The notes under the pieces were generated by a model that saw only the letters and a list, made by a program, of their open reading frames with translations, was not told where the DNA came from and ran no database searches. The position numbers and the translations under genes are program-made. 64,000 nucleotides of DNA from the NCBI GenBank assembly GCA_964426675.1, contig CAYRRM010000013.1, positions 1 through 64,000 of the forward strand. Reading direction: 5' to 3'. This DNA comes from DYMC01 sp035406705. GTDB taxonomy: Bacteria > Verrucomicrobiota > Lentisphaeria > Victivallales > GWF2-50-93. Of this stretch, positions 28,000 through 37,530 are shown in pieces. Every line of letters starts with the position of its first letter. The stretch's first letter is position 1.

Positions 28000-29280
28000 T
28001 TAATTTTGGAGTTTTTCGAGAAGATTTATAGTTTTTTCAACAGCTCCGCGATGTTTCATTACTGCTCTCTTTGCATTTTTCCCAATTTTTAATCTCAATT
28101 CGGGAAGTGCCGCTAATTTTTCTAACTCATTATATAATTGTTCAAAGTCAAAAACGGTAATTACACCATCTTCATCTAAAAGAACTTTTAAAATAAATCT
28201 GAAATTTGTGATGACCCCTCCTGTAATAATTGGCTTTTCCAATAGAGCAGGTTCAATAAGATTGTGCCCTTCTTTATGCCCTGCTAAAGACTTCCCCATT
28301 ATAACAATGTCAGATAATTGGATAAATTTTAAAAGCTCCCCTGTCGTATCAGCAAGCAAACAGTCAACAACGCCCTGAATCTGTTTGTTTTCCGAACGTC
28401 GTAAAAAGGATATTCCCAATTTTTTTAGTTCTGATGCGATGAAAATTCCCCTTTCTGCATGTCTTGGAACTATAATTAATTTACTTTCATTAAATTTCTC
28501 TTTTAGTTTAAGAAATGCTCTGGCAATAAATTCTTCTTCTCCTGGATGAGTGCTTGCTGCAAGAATAATTATTTTTTTTCCATCACCGAAAATCCTATCA
28601 AGTTGAATATCGGAACAATCTATTGTCTTTATATCCTGATCAAATTTCATATTTCCACAAATATGTATTGGCAATTTTTGCGAAATTCGCAGAAAGCGCT
28701 GTTCATCAATCTGACTTTGCACACATATAATTTGAAATTTAGATAATAACGGAGCAAAGAAGAACTTAAATCTCTCATATCCCTTAACTGAATTATCAGA
28801 TAATCTTGCATTTACAAGTGCAAGTTGAACTTTTCTCCTCGCTGTTTCATAAATCATGTTCGGCCATATTTCTGTTTCAAAAATTACCAATATCTTAGGT
28901 CGAATAAAACGTAAAGCACGACGAACAAAAAAGATAAAATCAATAGGACAAAAGATTAATGCAGTATTTGGCGGAAGTTTTTTATAAGCAAGTTCTTGAG
29001 CTGTTGTTGTAGTAGTAGAAAGAACAAATCTTCTCTCTGGATTCTTTTTTTGCCATTCGTTTATGAGTGTAAGAGCTATTTGAGTTTCACCGACACTCAC
29101 TGAGTGTATCCATATATCTCCGCCATAATTTTTTAAGATTTCCTTTTTTTTTACTGTAAAAATACTGAATTTTTCAAGAAAATCCTTTTTTCTCCCACCT
29201 CTGAATATTAATTTCCACAGGAAGGAAGGTAAAAAGAATAAAAAACCAAATATAAAAAGAATATTGTAAATAATCATCAT
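28000..29280 (-). CDS. waaA: 3-deoxy-D-manno-octulosonic acid (Kdo) transferase
   Basis: This 426-residue GT30 enzyme has an N-terminal membrane anchor. It then has IWIHSVSVGETQIALTL with the catalytic Glu, FVLSTTTTTAQELA, VIFETEIWPNM, LALVNARLSD, and the C-terminal nucleotide-binding part GHNLIEPALLEKPIITGG. It adds Kdo to lipid A precursor at the inner membrane, direct evidence for lipopolysaccharide. It follows prfB by six bases. One palindrome copy (28679-28691) encodes LRISQK. Confidence 0.94.
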   Translation of the reverse strand: MMIIYNILFIFGFLFFLPSFLWKLIFRGGRKKDFLEKFSIFTVKKKEILKNYGGDIWIHSVSVGETQIALTLINEWQKKNPERRFVLSTTTTTAQELAYKKLPPNTALIFCPIDFIFFVRRALRFIRPKILVIFETEIWPNMIYETARRKVQLALVNARLSDNSVKGYERFKFFFAPLLSKFQIICVQSQIDEQRFLRISQKLPIHICGNMKFDQDIKTIDCSDIQLDRIFGDGKKIIILAASTHPGEEEFIARAFLKLKEKFNESKLIIVPRHAERGIFIASELKKLGISFLRRSENKQIQGVVDCLLADTTGELLKFIQLSDIVIMGKSLAGHKEGHNLIEPALLEKPIITGGVITNFRFILKVLLDEDGVITVFDFEQLYNELEKLAALPELRLKIGKNAKRAVMKHRGAVEKTINLLEKLQN

Positions 29281-29286
29281 ATAATA

Positions 29287-30387
29287 TCAATTTTTCTGAC
29301 TTTTTAACCACGCATCCACAAATATATCTATCTCACCATCGAGAACGGCTTGAGTGTTTCCTGTCTCAACATCTGTTCGCAAATCTTTAACGAGCTGATA
29401 CGGATGCAAAACATAAGATCTAATTTGACTCCCCCATGCGATTTCAGCCTGTTGACCTTTGATATTTTCTGCTTCTTTTTTTCTTTTTTCCTCTTCTAAT
29501 TCATAGAGTTTAGCCTTGAGCATTTTCATTGCTGTCGCCCTATTCTTATGTTGGGAACGCTCCATCTGACACGATACAACAATACCGGTAGGAAGATGAG
29601 TTATCCGAACAGCACTATCAGTTCTATTTACATACTGCCCTCCTGCGCCACTTGCTCTGTAAGTATCTATTTTAAGATCCTTTTCATCTATTTGAACCTC
29701 AATATCATCATCAAGTTCAGGGAAAACCTCAACTGCCGCAAAAGAAGTATGGCGCCTGGCATTACTATCAAAGGGTGATATTCTTACCAATCTGTGGACA
29801 CCTCTTTCTGCTTTGCAATATCCATAAGCAAAAGAACCTTTTACAAGCATTGTTATACCTTTTATCCCGGCCTCTTCTCCAGGTTGATTGTCTATTACTT
29901 CCACTTCATATCCTTTCTTTTCAAACCATCGTCTATACATTCTCAACAATATTGATGCCCAATCGCAGGATTCTGTCCCTCCAGCTCCAGCGTGTATTGA
30001 AAAATAAGCATTATTGGCGTCAAATTTTCCCGAAAGAAAGCTAATCAACTCGAGATTAGAGAGATTTGCAGATATTCTTTCCCAGTTTTTCTCAAGTTCT
30101 GAAAGATTTTCCTCATCTCCATCCTCTATAACCAATTCTGCGAGAATACAAAACTCTTCAATTTCTTTTGATAGATTTTCATATGATTCAATTACTTTCT
30201 TAACAGCACTAAGTTTTGCAATTTTTTCCTGGGCTTTCTCTCTATTATTCCAAAAATCAGAGTTGAGCATTTCACTTTCTATATTATTCTTATCTATGAT
30301 TTTTTTTTCTATATCCAGGTATTTTTTCAGATAATCAAGGCGTTCCTTACTATCCGAGACATGATTTTTAAGTTCTTCAATAGTCAT
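29287..30387 (-). CDS. prfB: Peptide chain release factor 2
   Basis: This 366-residue RF2 has the stop-recognition tripeptide SPF (204-206) and the catalytic GGQ (249-251). It reads UAA and UGA; UGA stops occur in the window (radC, for example). Unlike most bacterial prfB genes, it has no programmed +1 frameshift: YLKKYLDIEKK (20-30) is read straight through, with CTG GAT where others have CTT TGA C. Thus RF2 cannot regulate itself this way. It heads the operon prfB-waaA-thiC and is divergent from the M42 peptidase. Confidence 0.96.
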   Translation of the reverse strand: MTIEELKNHVSDSKERLDYLKKYLDIEKKIIDKNNIESEMLNSDFWNNREKAQEKIAKLSAVKKVIESYENLSKEIEEFCILAELVIEDGDEENLSELEKNWERISANLSNLELISFLSGKFDANNAYFSIHAGAGGTESCDWASILLRMYRRWFEKKGYEVEVIDNQPGEEAGIKGITMLVKGSFAYGYCKAERGVHRLVRISPFDSNARRHTSFAAVEVFPELDDDIEVQIDEKDLKIDTYRASGAGGQYVNRTDSAVRITHLPTGIVVSCQMERSQHKNRATAMKMLKAKLYELEEEKRKKEAENIKGQQAEIAWGSQIRSYVLHPYQLVKDLRTDVETGNTQAVLDGEIDIFVDAWLKSQKN

Positions 30388-30451
30388 TTTTTCTATCTTG
30401 ATTTTTTGTTAAAAACGAATAATATAACACAAAAAATGAAGAGGTGAAATT

Positions 30452-31519
30452 ATGTTTTCAAAAAATAGTAATGATTTTCTGGCGAAATTATTGAATAGTT
30501 ATGGCCCTTCCGGTTTTGAACTTGAAACAGCCTCGGTTTTTGGCAATTATTTGGAAAAATTTGCCGACGACATAAAAGTTGATGTTACTGGAAATACTAT
30601 TGCTGTTCTTAATCCTGACTCCCCATTTAAAGTAATGATAGCAGGACACTATGATGAAATTGGATTTCAGGTAGTTCATATTTCAGATGAAGGTCTAATT
30701 TATTTCAGAAATGTGGGAGGCATAGATAAATTAACAGTTCCAGGAACAGAAGTAGTAATCCTTAATGAAAAGGGAAAAATCCCCGGAGTAATTGGGAAAA
30801 AACCAATACATCTACTTGAACAGAAAGAAAGAGATTCAGCAATAGAATTAAAAAATCTGTGGATAGATATCGGAGCAGAAAATAAAGAGGAAGCATTAAA
30901 ACTTGTCTCAATTGGCGATCCGATTGCCTATCATGCGAATTTCGCAAGATTAGGTAAAAATAAGATAATGTCAAAGGGGTTGGACGATAAAATAGGAGCA
31001 TTCGTGGCAGCTGAAGCATTTCGTGAGTTATCTGAAGCTAATATCAAAATAGGGATTTATTGTGTCGGAACAGTCCAGGAAGAACTCGGATTGCGAGGAG
31101 CTCATACAAGTGCATTTGGAATTGCACCTCAAGTCGCATTTGCGGTTGATGTAACATTTGCTACAGATACTCCTGATATTGAAAAGAAAACCATCGGGGA
31201 TATAAAACTTGGCAAAGGAGCAGTATTGAGTAGAAATGCTGACACAAACCCTATCTTATTGAGAAAAATAAAGGAAACCGCAAGAAAAAAGAAGATTCAT
31301 TTTCAGGAAGAAGCCGGATTCAGAGCAAGTGGAGGCACTGATACAAGTGCTATACAACTGACTCGTTCAGGGGTTGCAACAGCTTTGATAAGTATACCAA
31401 ATAGATACATGCATACTCAGGTGGAAGTTTGCGATTTACGCGATGTTGAATCCGCAGTAAAAATAATAAAGGAAACCATATCATCGCTAAAAGAATCAGA
31501 TTCATTTATTCCCTATTAA
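30452..31519 (+). CDS. M42 family aminopeptidase
   Basis: This 355-residue metallopeptidase has metal-binding segments IAGHYDEIGF, KGLDDKIGAFVA, GTVQEELGLRGA with the catalytic Glu pair, DVTFATDTPD, and FRASGGTDTSAIQL with MHTQVEV. It is a cytoplasmic, probably oligomeric dizinc or dicobalt aminopeptidase. AGAGGTG precedes the ATG. It is not clearly linked to its neighbours. One palindrome copy (30934-30946) encodes ANFAR. Confidence 0.93.
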   Translation: MFSKNSNDFLAKLLNSYGPSGFELETASVFGNYLEKFADDIKVDVTGNTIAVLNPDSPFKVMIAGHYDEIGFQVVHISDEGLIYFRNVGGIDKLTVPGTEVVILNEKGKIPGVIGKKPIHLLEQKERDSAIELKNLWIDIGAENKEEALKLVSIGDPIAYHANFARLGKNKIMSKGLDDKIGAFVAAEAFRELSEANIKIGIYCVGTVQEELGLRGAHTSAFGIAPQVAFAVDVTFATDTPDIEKKTIGDIKLGKGAVLSRNADTNPILLRKIKETARKKKIHFQEEAGFRASGGTDTSAIQLTRSGVATALISIPNRYMHTQVEVCDLRDVESAVKIIKETISSLKESDSFIPY

Positions 31520-31579
31520 ATATTACAGTATTTTCATTTCAAGAGCTATCTGGTTCTTAACTAAAAGAGGACAGACTGG

Positions 31580-32032
31580 GTGAAAATATCAAAAGAAAGC
31601 ATGTTGATCTCTATAGTCTGTCTCGTATCCCTAATTCTAATTATTTGCATCTGCAGTGGAGTTATTCCGTTCGGAATTCGGGGACAATGGATTTATCCGT
31701 CTCTCCAACAATTTAATATAGTAGAAATCCCTATTATGCATATGCTTGGCTCTATAATTATAGCTGTTGGTATTTTCATTATATCATTCAGAACTAAAAA
31801 ATATTTTTCAAAATCGCACTTAACTGCCATCTCTGGAATTATAGTTTTATCATTATCTTCAATGCTTTTTGATTGGAATATTTTACTCTCTGGAAGAATA
31901 GGAATTGCCGAAAATCTTATGGCACTATACGATGATGCCACCACAGGATATCTCGAAGAAGCTTCAAAGGCAGGTTCTTTTGCAAATTATATAGAAAATT
32001 TTGCTGAAAAACAAAAAAAAATGAATTTATAA
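31580..32032 (+). CDS. Polytopic membrane protein, 5' part (frameshifted with next)
   Basis: This 150-codon frame from a GTG at 31580 (AGAGGA upstream) has three hydrophobic segments (near residues 9-30, 52-70 and 84-102), then IENFAEKQKKMNL and a stop. The stop comes just after an A9 run (32013-32021). A -1 shift there continues as KKNEFINHCITNPPARTILC into the next frame. The two therefore look like one gene of about 508 codons. It may be a GT-C-type (GT39-like) membrane glycosyltransferase, judged from layout only; no family signature is firm. Confidence 0.7.
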   Translation: MKISKESMLISIVCLVSLILIICICSGVIPFGIRGQWIYPSLQQFNIVEIPIMHMLGSIIIAVGIFIISFRTKKYFSKSHLTAISGIIVLSLSSMLFDWNILLSGRIGIAENLMALYDDATTGYLEEASKAGSFANYIENFAEKQKKMNL

Positions 32033-32073
32033 ATCATTGCATTACAAATCCACCTGCTAGAACAATCTTATGT

Positions 32074-33105
32074 ATGTTGATTTATAAAATTAACCACCAA
32101 CCATCGTTAAGAAATTTTATAATAAAAACAATGCCATCAGAAGCCCATAGTGCATTCAAAATATTCAAAGATGAAAACCTTTTTCCCAAATTTAAGATGG
32201 ACGAATTAGATCAAGCCACTGGAATTCTACTTTTATATGTATTTCTCCTTCTCATATTATTTGGCAAAATTTTCTGCGGTATAATTATCCTCCTATTATA
32301 TGGAAAAGAAAATTCTCTCGATTTAGCCCCCCTTTATCTATTCATACCCGCACCAATTCTACTACTTGGACATTATGATTGTTTTTTCTTCAGCATTTCA
32401 GCTTTTTTAATGATGCTTGCGATTTTCGCAATAGAAAAAGAATCTTCTGCGATTTTCGCAATAACAAGCTCCATCATGTGTTTATCAACGTTAATTTCAA
32501 TAGCTTTTGGCGTTAGCTGCCTCTGGATTATAGTATTTTGCTTCCTCTATTATACATTAAAAAAAGACAGAAAAAAAATATTAAAAGACATGTTTTTATT
32601 TGCAATTTTTTATGGGGCAACTGCAATAGGCTTACTACTTCTTTTTAACTTTGATTATCTGGAAGTTCTATTTAATTGCCTCAGGAATAATTCTCTTTTT
32701 TATGCAAAGCAAACTAACAGGAGTATTGAATGGAAACTCGTAAATTACTTTGAATTTGCTTTTGCAGTAGGGCTTCCTGTTGCTCTTATTGCATTCTATA
32801 TAAGTATAAAAAATTTTTGGAGTTTAAAAGAAAAAATTAGTTTTTTTGAGTCAAACAATAAAAAAAAGGCTGCGATTTTCGCAAGTCTGATATCCTTGAT
32901 TTTCTTAATATTTACACCAACAAGAGGAGAAGTCTTCAGACTTTGGACACCAGCAATTCCTTTTTTTTATATCCTCTTACCGGAACTATTAAAGGAACTA
33001 AAAGAAAAGAAAAATTTCGCAATCTTCTCTATTGGATTTTTAACAGTAATTCAAATTGTTTTTATGAGGTATTTTATAAAAATTGTGATAATAGAGTCTA
33101 TGTGA
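32074..33105 (+). CDS. Polytopic membrane protein, 3' part (frameshifted with previous)
   Basis: This 343-codon frame carries about eight hydrophobic segments, for example ILLLYVFLLLILFGKIFCGI and FLFAIFYGATAIGLLLLF. In-frame sequence extends upstream of its first ATG to the A9 run, supporting fusion with the 31580 frame. A late loop, FTPTRGEVFRLWTPAIPFFY, resembles the region before the last helices of GT-C transferases. Three palindrome copies (32418, 32448 and 32871) encode AIFA, the first two only 30 bases apart. Function is unknown. The only paired hint is the downstream short hairpin before the converging VOC gene. Confidence 0.7.
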   Translation: MLIYKINHQPSLRNFIIKTMPSEAHSAFKIFKDENLFPKFKMDELDQATGILLLYVFLLLILFGKIFCGIIILLLYGKENSLDLAPLYLFIPAPILLLGHYDCFFFSISAFLMMLAIFAIEKESSAIFAITSSIMCLSTLISIAFGVSCLWIIVFCFLYYTLKKDRKKILKDMFLFAIFYGATAIGLLLLFNFDYLEVLFNCLRNNSLFYAKQTNRSIEWKLVNYFEFAFAVGLPVALIAFYISIKNFWSLKEKISFFESNNKKKAAIFASLISLIFLIFTPTRGEVFRLWTPAIPFFYILLPELLKELKEKKNFAIFSIGFLTVIQIVFMRYFIKIVIIESM

Positions 33106-33121
33106 GAGAAAGGAATCTCTT

Positions 33122-33499
33122 TTACATTTCAGATATGATGTGAATTAAATTTCCATCAGGATCTCGATATATCAGGACTCGCTTGCCAAATCTTTCTGCT
33201 TCTTCGCTTACTGGTTCTAATTTTTTTTCTGCAAGAATCTGCTTTTTTTCCTCTAAATTGTCAACCCGAAATACCCAGTCAATATTTCCTGATTTTCCTG
33301 CTAAATTTTCAGATTCATCATCTATAAGTTCTAAAACTAAATGCGTAGTATCTCCAAGTTTAAATTCAACCCAATAATTACTATCTACCACTGGGGGGCC
33401 AAGATCTAAAACATCACGATAAAAATTTCTCAAGTTATCAATATTTTTTGTCCTGATTACAACTCCATATATCATGGATTTATGTTCATCATTATTCAT
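33122..33499 (-). CDS. VOC (glyoxalase/bleomycin-resistance fold) protein
   Basis: This 125-residue protein is a single VOC domain pair: GVVIRTKNIDNLRNFYRDVL, WVEFKLGDTTHLVLEL, then VDNLEEKKQILAEKKLEPV and RVLIYRDPDGNLIHII. The Asp/Gly/Asn motif and C-terminal metal-position residues are typical. Substrate unknown; members include lyases, dioxygenases and sequestering proteins. It stands alone between converging and diverging genes. Confidence 0.85.
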   Translation of the reverse strand: MNNDEHKSMIYGVVIRTKNIDNLRNFYRDVLDLGPPVVDSNYWVEFKLGDTTHLVLELIDDESENLAGKSGNIDWVFRVDNLEEKKQILAEKKLEPVSEEAERFGKRVLIYRDPDGNLIHIISEM

Positions 33500-33610
33500 G
33501 TATACTTCTTTTATACTTTAAATTTTAACGTGTTGAATTTTAAATTACCTTTTCTTAATGTATATTATCTTATTTAAATTGCAAAGATTAAGAAAAAAAA
33601 GGCTAAACAA

Positions 33611-35068
33611 GTGCAAGTAAAAGGAAATAAATTTTCATACGAAACTCCATTATGCAGCAGATATTCAAATGGAAAAATCAGTTATATATGGTCAGCTCAA
33701 AATAAACATTCTCTCTGGAGGAAACTATGGGTTGAGCTTGCCCGCGCTGAAAAAGAACTTGGCATTCCAATAAAAGACGAACAAATAAAAGAAATGGAAA
33801 GCAAAGTCAATGATATTGATTTTGATGCTGTTGCAAAAAAAGAAGCAGAACTCAGACATGACGTTATGAGTCATATCCACGTCTTTGGTGAACAGTGCCC
33901 AAAGGCCAAACCAATAATTCATCTTGGAGCAACAAGTTGCTTTGTTACTGATAACTCAGAGTTAATACAAATTAGAGATTCCCTGGAAGTTATTCAATCC
34001 CAACTTCTCCTTTTGATTAACTCACTTGCGAATTTCGCAATGAGATATAAGGCTCTCCCAATACTTGCTTTTACACATCTTCAACCAGCTCAACCAACTA
34101 CACTGGGAAAACGTTTTGCCCTATATACCCAGGATTTCTTCCTTGATTTTAAAAGACTTGAAATGGAGATTAAGAATCTCCCTTTCAGAGGGGTAAAAGG
34201 CACAACTGGAACACAAGCAAGTTTTATGGAACTCTTCAATGGAAATGAAGAAAAAATAAAAATTCTTGATGCGAAAATCGCAAATGCATTTGGTTTTAAA
34301 AAATCTATATCTTTGTCGGGTCAAACTTATACTCGTAAAATCGATTATTTTATCTTATCATTGCTTTCAGGAATAGCGCAGAGTGCTCATAAAATTGCAT
34401 GTGACATCAGATTAATGGCGCATATGAGGGAAGTTGAGGAACCCTTTGGTAAAAAACAAATCGGTTCCAGCGCAATGGCATACAAGAGAAATCCTATGAA
34501 GTGTGAAAGAATATGTTCTCTTGCGAGATATGTAATGTCTTTACCTGTAAATGCGGCTACTACTCATTCCATACAATGGTTTGAGAGAACCCTCGACGAT
34601 TCTGCAAACCGTAGAATCATTCTCCCTGAAGCATTTCTGTCCGCAGGTATAATTTTATCTAACCTTACCGAAGTTATTGAAGGTTTACAGGTTTGGGAAA
34701 AAGTGATAGAAAATAATCTAAAACGCGAACTTCCCTTTATGGCAACTGAAAATATCCTGATGGCTGCTGTCAAGGAAGGAGGAGATCGTCAGGAACTTCA
34801 CGAGGCTATTAGGAGACACTCTATAGAAGCTGCACGACAAATAAAAGAGTTCGGCATTGAAAATGACTTGATTGAAAGGATAAAGAATGATAAATTATTC
34901 AATAAAGTAGCACATAAAATTGATAAACTTCTTAATCCGAAAAATTTTATTGGAAGGGCAGCTTCACAGGTAGAAGATTTTATAAAGGGTGAGATAGAAC
35001 CACTACTGAAAAAAAATTCAAAGCTTTTAGATAAAGCCAAGAAGGAAAAGACCGTATCAACAGTCTAA
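33611..35068 (+). CDS. purB: Adenylosuccinate lyase
   Basis: This 485-residue fumarase/aspartase-superfamily enzyme acts at two steps of purine synthesis. It has LGATSCFVTDNSEL, THLQPAQPTTLGKR, FRGVKGTTGTQASF and the signature loop GSSAMAYKRNPMKCERI, in which the usual Pro of SSxMPYKRNP is Ala. The catalytic Ser is kept. The length and C-terminal layout are closer to eukaryote-like PurB than the 430-residue bacterial form. The start is a GTG with weak AAGG upstream. Two palindrome copies (34027 and 34270) encode ANFA and AKIA. Confidence 0.95.
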   Translation: MQVKGNKFSYETPLCSRYSNGKISYIWSAQNKHSLWRKLWVELARAEKELGIPIKDEQIKEMESKVNDIDFDAVAKKEAELRHDVMSHIHVFGEQCPKAKPIIHLGATSCFVTDNSELIQIRDSLEVIQSQLLLLINSLANFAMRYKALPILAFTHLQPAQPTTLGKRFALYTQDFFLDFKRLEMEIKNLPFRGVKGTTGTQASFMELFNGNEEKIKILDAKIANAFGFKKSISLSGQTYTRKIDYFILSLLSGIAQSAHKIACDIRLMAHMREVEEPFGKKQIGSSAMAYKRNPMKCERICSLARYVMSLPVNAATTHSIQWFERTLDDSANRRIILPEAFLSAGIILSNLTEVIEGLQVWEKVIENNLKRELPFMATENILMAAVKEGGDRQELHEAIRRHSIEAARQIKEFGIENDLIERIKNDKLFNKVAHKIDKLLNPKNFIGRAASQVEDFIKGEIEPLLKKNSKLLDKAKKEKTVSTV

Positions 35069-35105
35069 GTAAATTAAAATATAACAATCAATCTCTGGGT
35101 AATCT

Positions 35106-35840
35106 ATGAAAAAAATTAGAAATCTTCTTTTAGTAGGTTTAATAATCTCATTTATAATGAATTTAAATTCAGAAGATTTTAATTGCAGGGAAATATCAAT
35201 AAAGATAAAAAATGCCAGTGATCCCAATTCAGTTTTCCAAAGTGCAAAAACATATATTATAAAACAGAAAATTGAGGTTACTGGAGGAAAAAAAGGAGTC
35301 TTTGAAGCTGAGATAAAATACAAGTCTCCAGATATGTTAAAAACATCATATTTTTTTAGAGATAAATTGATGAATTCTATAATTATAAAAGGGGATAAAA
35401 TATGGAAAATATCTGGTATAGACAATGCTGCTCATGAAATTACGGGGATAGAAAAAGAAAGAATTAAATTATTTCATGATATTTCATCACCAAAAACTTT
35501 ATTATGTGATGTTTTTGATGATATGAAAATAGAAAGAGTAAAAATAAATGATGAGGATTTATTGAAAATTATATGCCACCCGAAAAAAGAAGATCTTCCG
35601 CAAATAACCTTTTTTGTGGCGGAAGGGAATTACCTGCAACGCAGGATGCTAACAACAAATGAAAATGGAGATGCGTATTCAGCAGAAATTATAAAATACT
35701 CCTTGATAGAAAATGTATTCATCCCGGCTGAAACAAAAGTTTTGACAGGTGGAATTGAACAAAGAATAATTCTTGAAGACTTTCGGTTAAATACAGATAT
35801 CCCCGATAGCGAATTTGAAATTATCGAAAAAAGTAAATAA
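35106..35840 (+). CDS. LolA-like periplasmic protein
   Basis: This 244-residue protein has a signal peptide (KKIRNLLLVGLIISFIMNLN). The beta-rich LolA-like domain follows: KTYIIKQKIEVTGGKKGVFE, EAEIKYKSPDMLKTSYFF, IIKGDKIWKISG and a C-terminal FRLNTDIPDSEFEI. This pattern is usual for outer-membrane lipoprotein carrier-like proteins. It is probably co-transcribed with purB (37-base gap) and comM (3-base gap). Specific cargo is unknown. Confidence 0.75.
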   Translation: MKKIRNLLLVGLIISFIMNLNSEDFNCREISIKIKNASDPNSVFQSAKTYIIKQKIEVTGGKKGVFEAEIKYKSPDMLKTSYFFRDKLMNSIIIKGDKIWKISGIDNAAHEITGIEKERIKLFHDISSPKTLLCDVFDDMKIERVKINDEDLLKIICHPKKEDLPQITFFVAEGNYLQRRMLTTNENGDAYSAEIIKYSLIENVFIPAETKVLTGGIEQRIILEDFRLNTDIPDSEFEIIEKSK

Positions 35841-35843
35841 AAA

Positions 35844-37394
35844 ATGCTTTCTAAAACATATTCTGCTTCTATATTTGGCATAGAAGCAATAAAAATTGAA
35901 GTAGAAGTTAACACCACAGGACAGGGCGAAAATACTATTGTATCAATTGTAGGATTACCTGATGCGGCCGTAAAAGAAAGTAAGGAAAGAATTCGCTCTG
36001 CCATAATGAGCTGTGGATTCATTCATCCTCTTGGAACTACAGTAGTTGGGCTTGCTCCAGCTGACCTTCGTAAAGAAGGAGCAGCTTTCGATTTACCAAT
36101 AGCCCTTTGTATGTTATCTCAAAACTGCAAACTCCCAAAAGATAAACTTGCCTCTGCAATGATAGCCGGGGAACTTGCACTTGATGGCAAGATAAGACCG
36201 ATAAAAGGAGCTTTGCCAATCTCTGCTCTCGCAAAAAAATTAAAAAAAGAAATTTCTTTGCTCATAATCCCAGAAGAAAATGCAGATGAAGCAGCTATAG
36301 TAGCGGGCGATGAAATTCCCGTCTTTCCTGTAAAAAATCTCAAAGAGGCCGTAGACTTTTTCTCCGGAAAAATCAAGATTGAAAGAAGAAGAATATGCCT
36401 CAATGATATAATAAATCAAGCAGAACAAAGAGATATTCTGGATTTTGCCGATGTAAAAGGACAATTTTATCCCAAACGTGCTCTTGAAATAGCCGCTGCT
36501 GGCGGACATAATGTTTTAATGATAGGTCCTCCTGGAACTGGTAAGTCAATGCTTGCAAAGAGGGTCCCTGGTATATTGCCCCCAATGCATATAGAAGAGG
36601 CTCTTGAAACAACAAGAATACATTCAGTTTTAGGACAACTCCCGCCAGGCAAGGCACTCCTAACAGAAAGACCTTTCAGGGCACCTCATCACACTATAAG
36701 CGATACTGGGCTTTTTGGTGGACAAAGTACCCCTACCCCTGGTGAAATCAGCCTTGCGCATAATGGGGTGCTTTTCCTTGATGAACTTCCAGAATTCAAA
36801 CGCAACGTTCTTGAAGTAATGCGACAACCTCTTGAAAATGGAACTGTAACTGTCTCTCGAGCCGCAGGTTCTTTCACTTTTCCAGCGCGTTTTATGTTAA
36901 TTGCCGCTATGAATCCCTGCCCCTGTGGATATTATGGTAGTAAAAATAGGGTTTGTAGATGCAATTCACATCATATTCAAAGATATAGACATAAAATTTC
37001 AGGACCTCTCCTGGATAGAATTGATATTCATATCGAAGTTGCACAGCTTACTGAAGATGAGTTGGTCAATACTCCTTCCGGAGAAAAAAGTTCTGAAATT
37101 AGAAAAAGAGTTGAAAAGGCAAGACAAATCCAGATTGAAAGGCTCAAAGAATGGAAACTTTTTTGTAACGCACAAATGGAACCTGCTCTTCTTCAAAAAA
37201 TATGTAAATTGAGTAAAGAATCTATCACAAAAATGAGACATGCTATGCGCGAATTATCGTTAAGCGCCAGAGCTTATGATAGGATTTTGCGTGTTGCAAG
37301 AACAATTGCAGATCTTGAAAATTCCGAGGGTATTTTCGAAAATCATATATCCGAGGCAATTCAATATCGTTCTCTCGATAAAAGACTATGGTGA
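35844..37394 (+). CDS. comM: ComM/YifB family AAA+ ATPase
   Basis: This 516-residue protein has an N-terminal Lon-substrate-like domain (VGLPDAAVKESKERIRSAI, FDLPIALCML). The Mg-chelatase-type AAA+ module follows: Walker A GPPGTGKS (228-235), Walker B NGVLFLDELPEF, sensor AAMNPCPCGYYG with a cysteine cluster, and a C-terminal lid. ComM is a branch-migration helicase in natural transformation where studied. Its presence hints at DNA uptake, but no other competence gene is here. No clear terminator follows. Confidence 0.95.
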   Translation: MLSKTYSASIFGIEAIKIEVEVNTTGQGENTIVSIVGLPDAAVKESKERIRSAIMSCGFIHPLGTTVVGLAPADLRKEGAAFDLPIALCMLSQNCKLPKDKLASAMIAGELALDGKIRPIKGALPISALAKKLKKEISLLIIPEENADEAAIVAGDEIPVFPVKNLKEAVDFFSGKIKIERRRICLNDIINQAEQRDILDFADVKGQFYPKRALEIAAAGGHNVLMIGPPGTGKSMLAKRVPGILPPMHIEEALETTRIHSVLGQLPPGKALLTERPFRAPHHTISDTGLFGGQSTPTPGEISLAHNGVLFLDELPEFKRNVLEVMRQPLENGTVTVSRAAGSFTFPARFMLIAAMNPCPCGYYGSKNRVCRCNSHHIQRYRHKISGPLLDRIDIHIEVAQLTEDELVNTPSGEKSSEIRKRVEKARQIQIERLKEWKLFCNAQMEPALLQKICKLSKESITKMRHAMRELSLSARAYDRILRVARTIADLENSEGIFENHISEAIQYRSLDKRLW

Positions 37395-37530
37395 GCGAAA
37401 AAAAACATATAAAAATACTCAGATTTAGATAAATTTTTATCTTGAAAACAGTTGAGAATCGTCCCATCTATATATGGAAACAAGTTCGTTACACTCTGTA
37501 AATCTTTTGAGTTAGCGAATTGTTAACGGT

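Noticed and set aside
32418..32460. Two palindromes 30 bases apart as a CRISPR-like array
   Set aside because: Only two units, inside a coding frame, and part of the window-wide palindrome family.
33098..33122. GAGA/TCTC hairpin as a terminator between the membrane-protein and VOC genes
   Set aside because: The stem is four to five pairs and the T-run is short; not supported.
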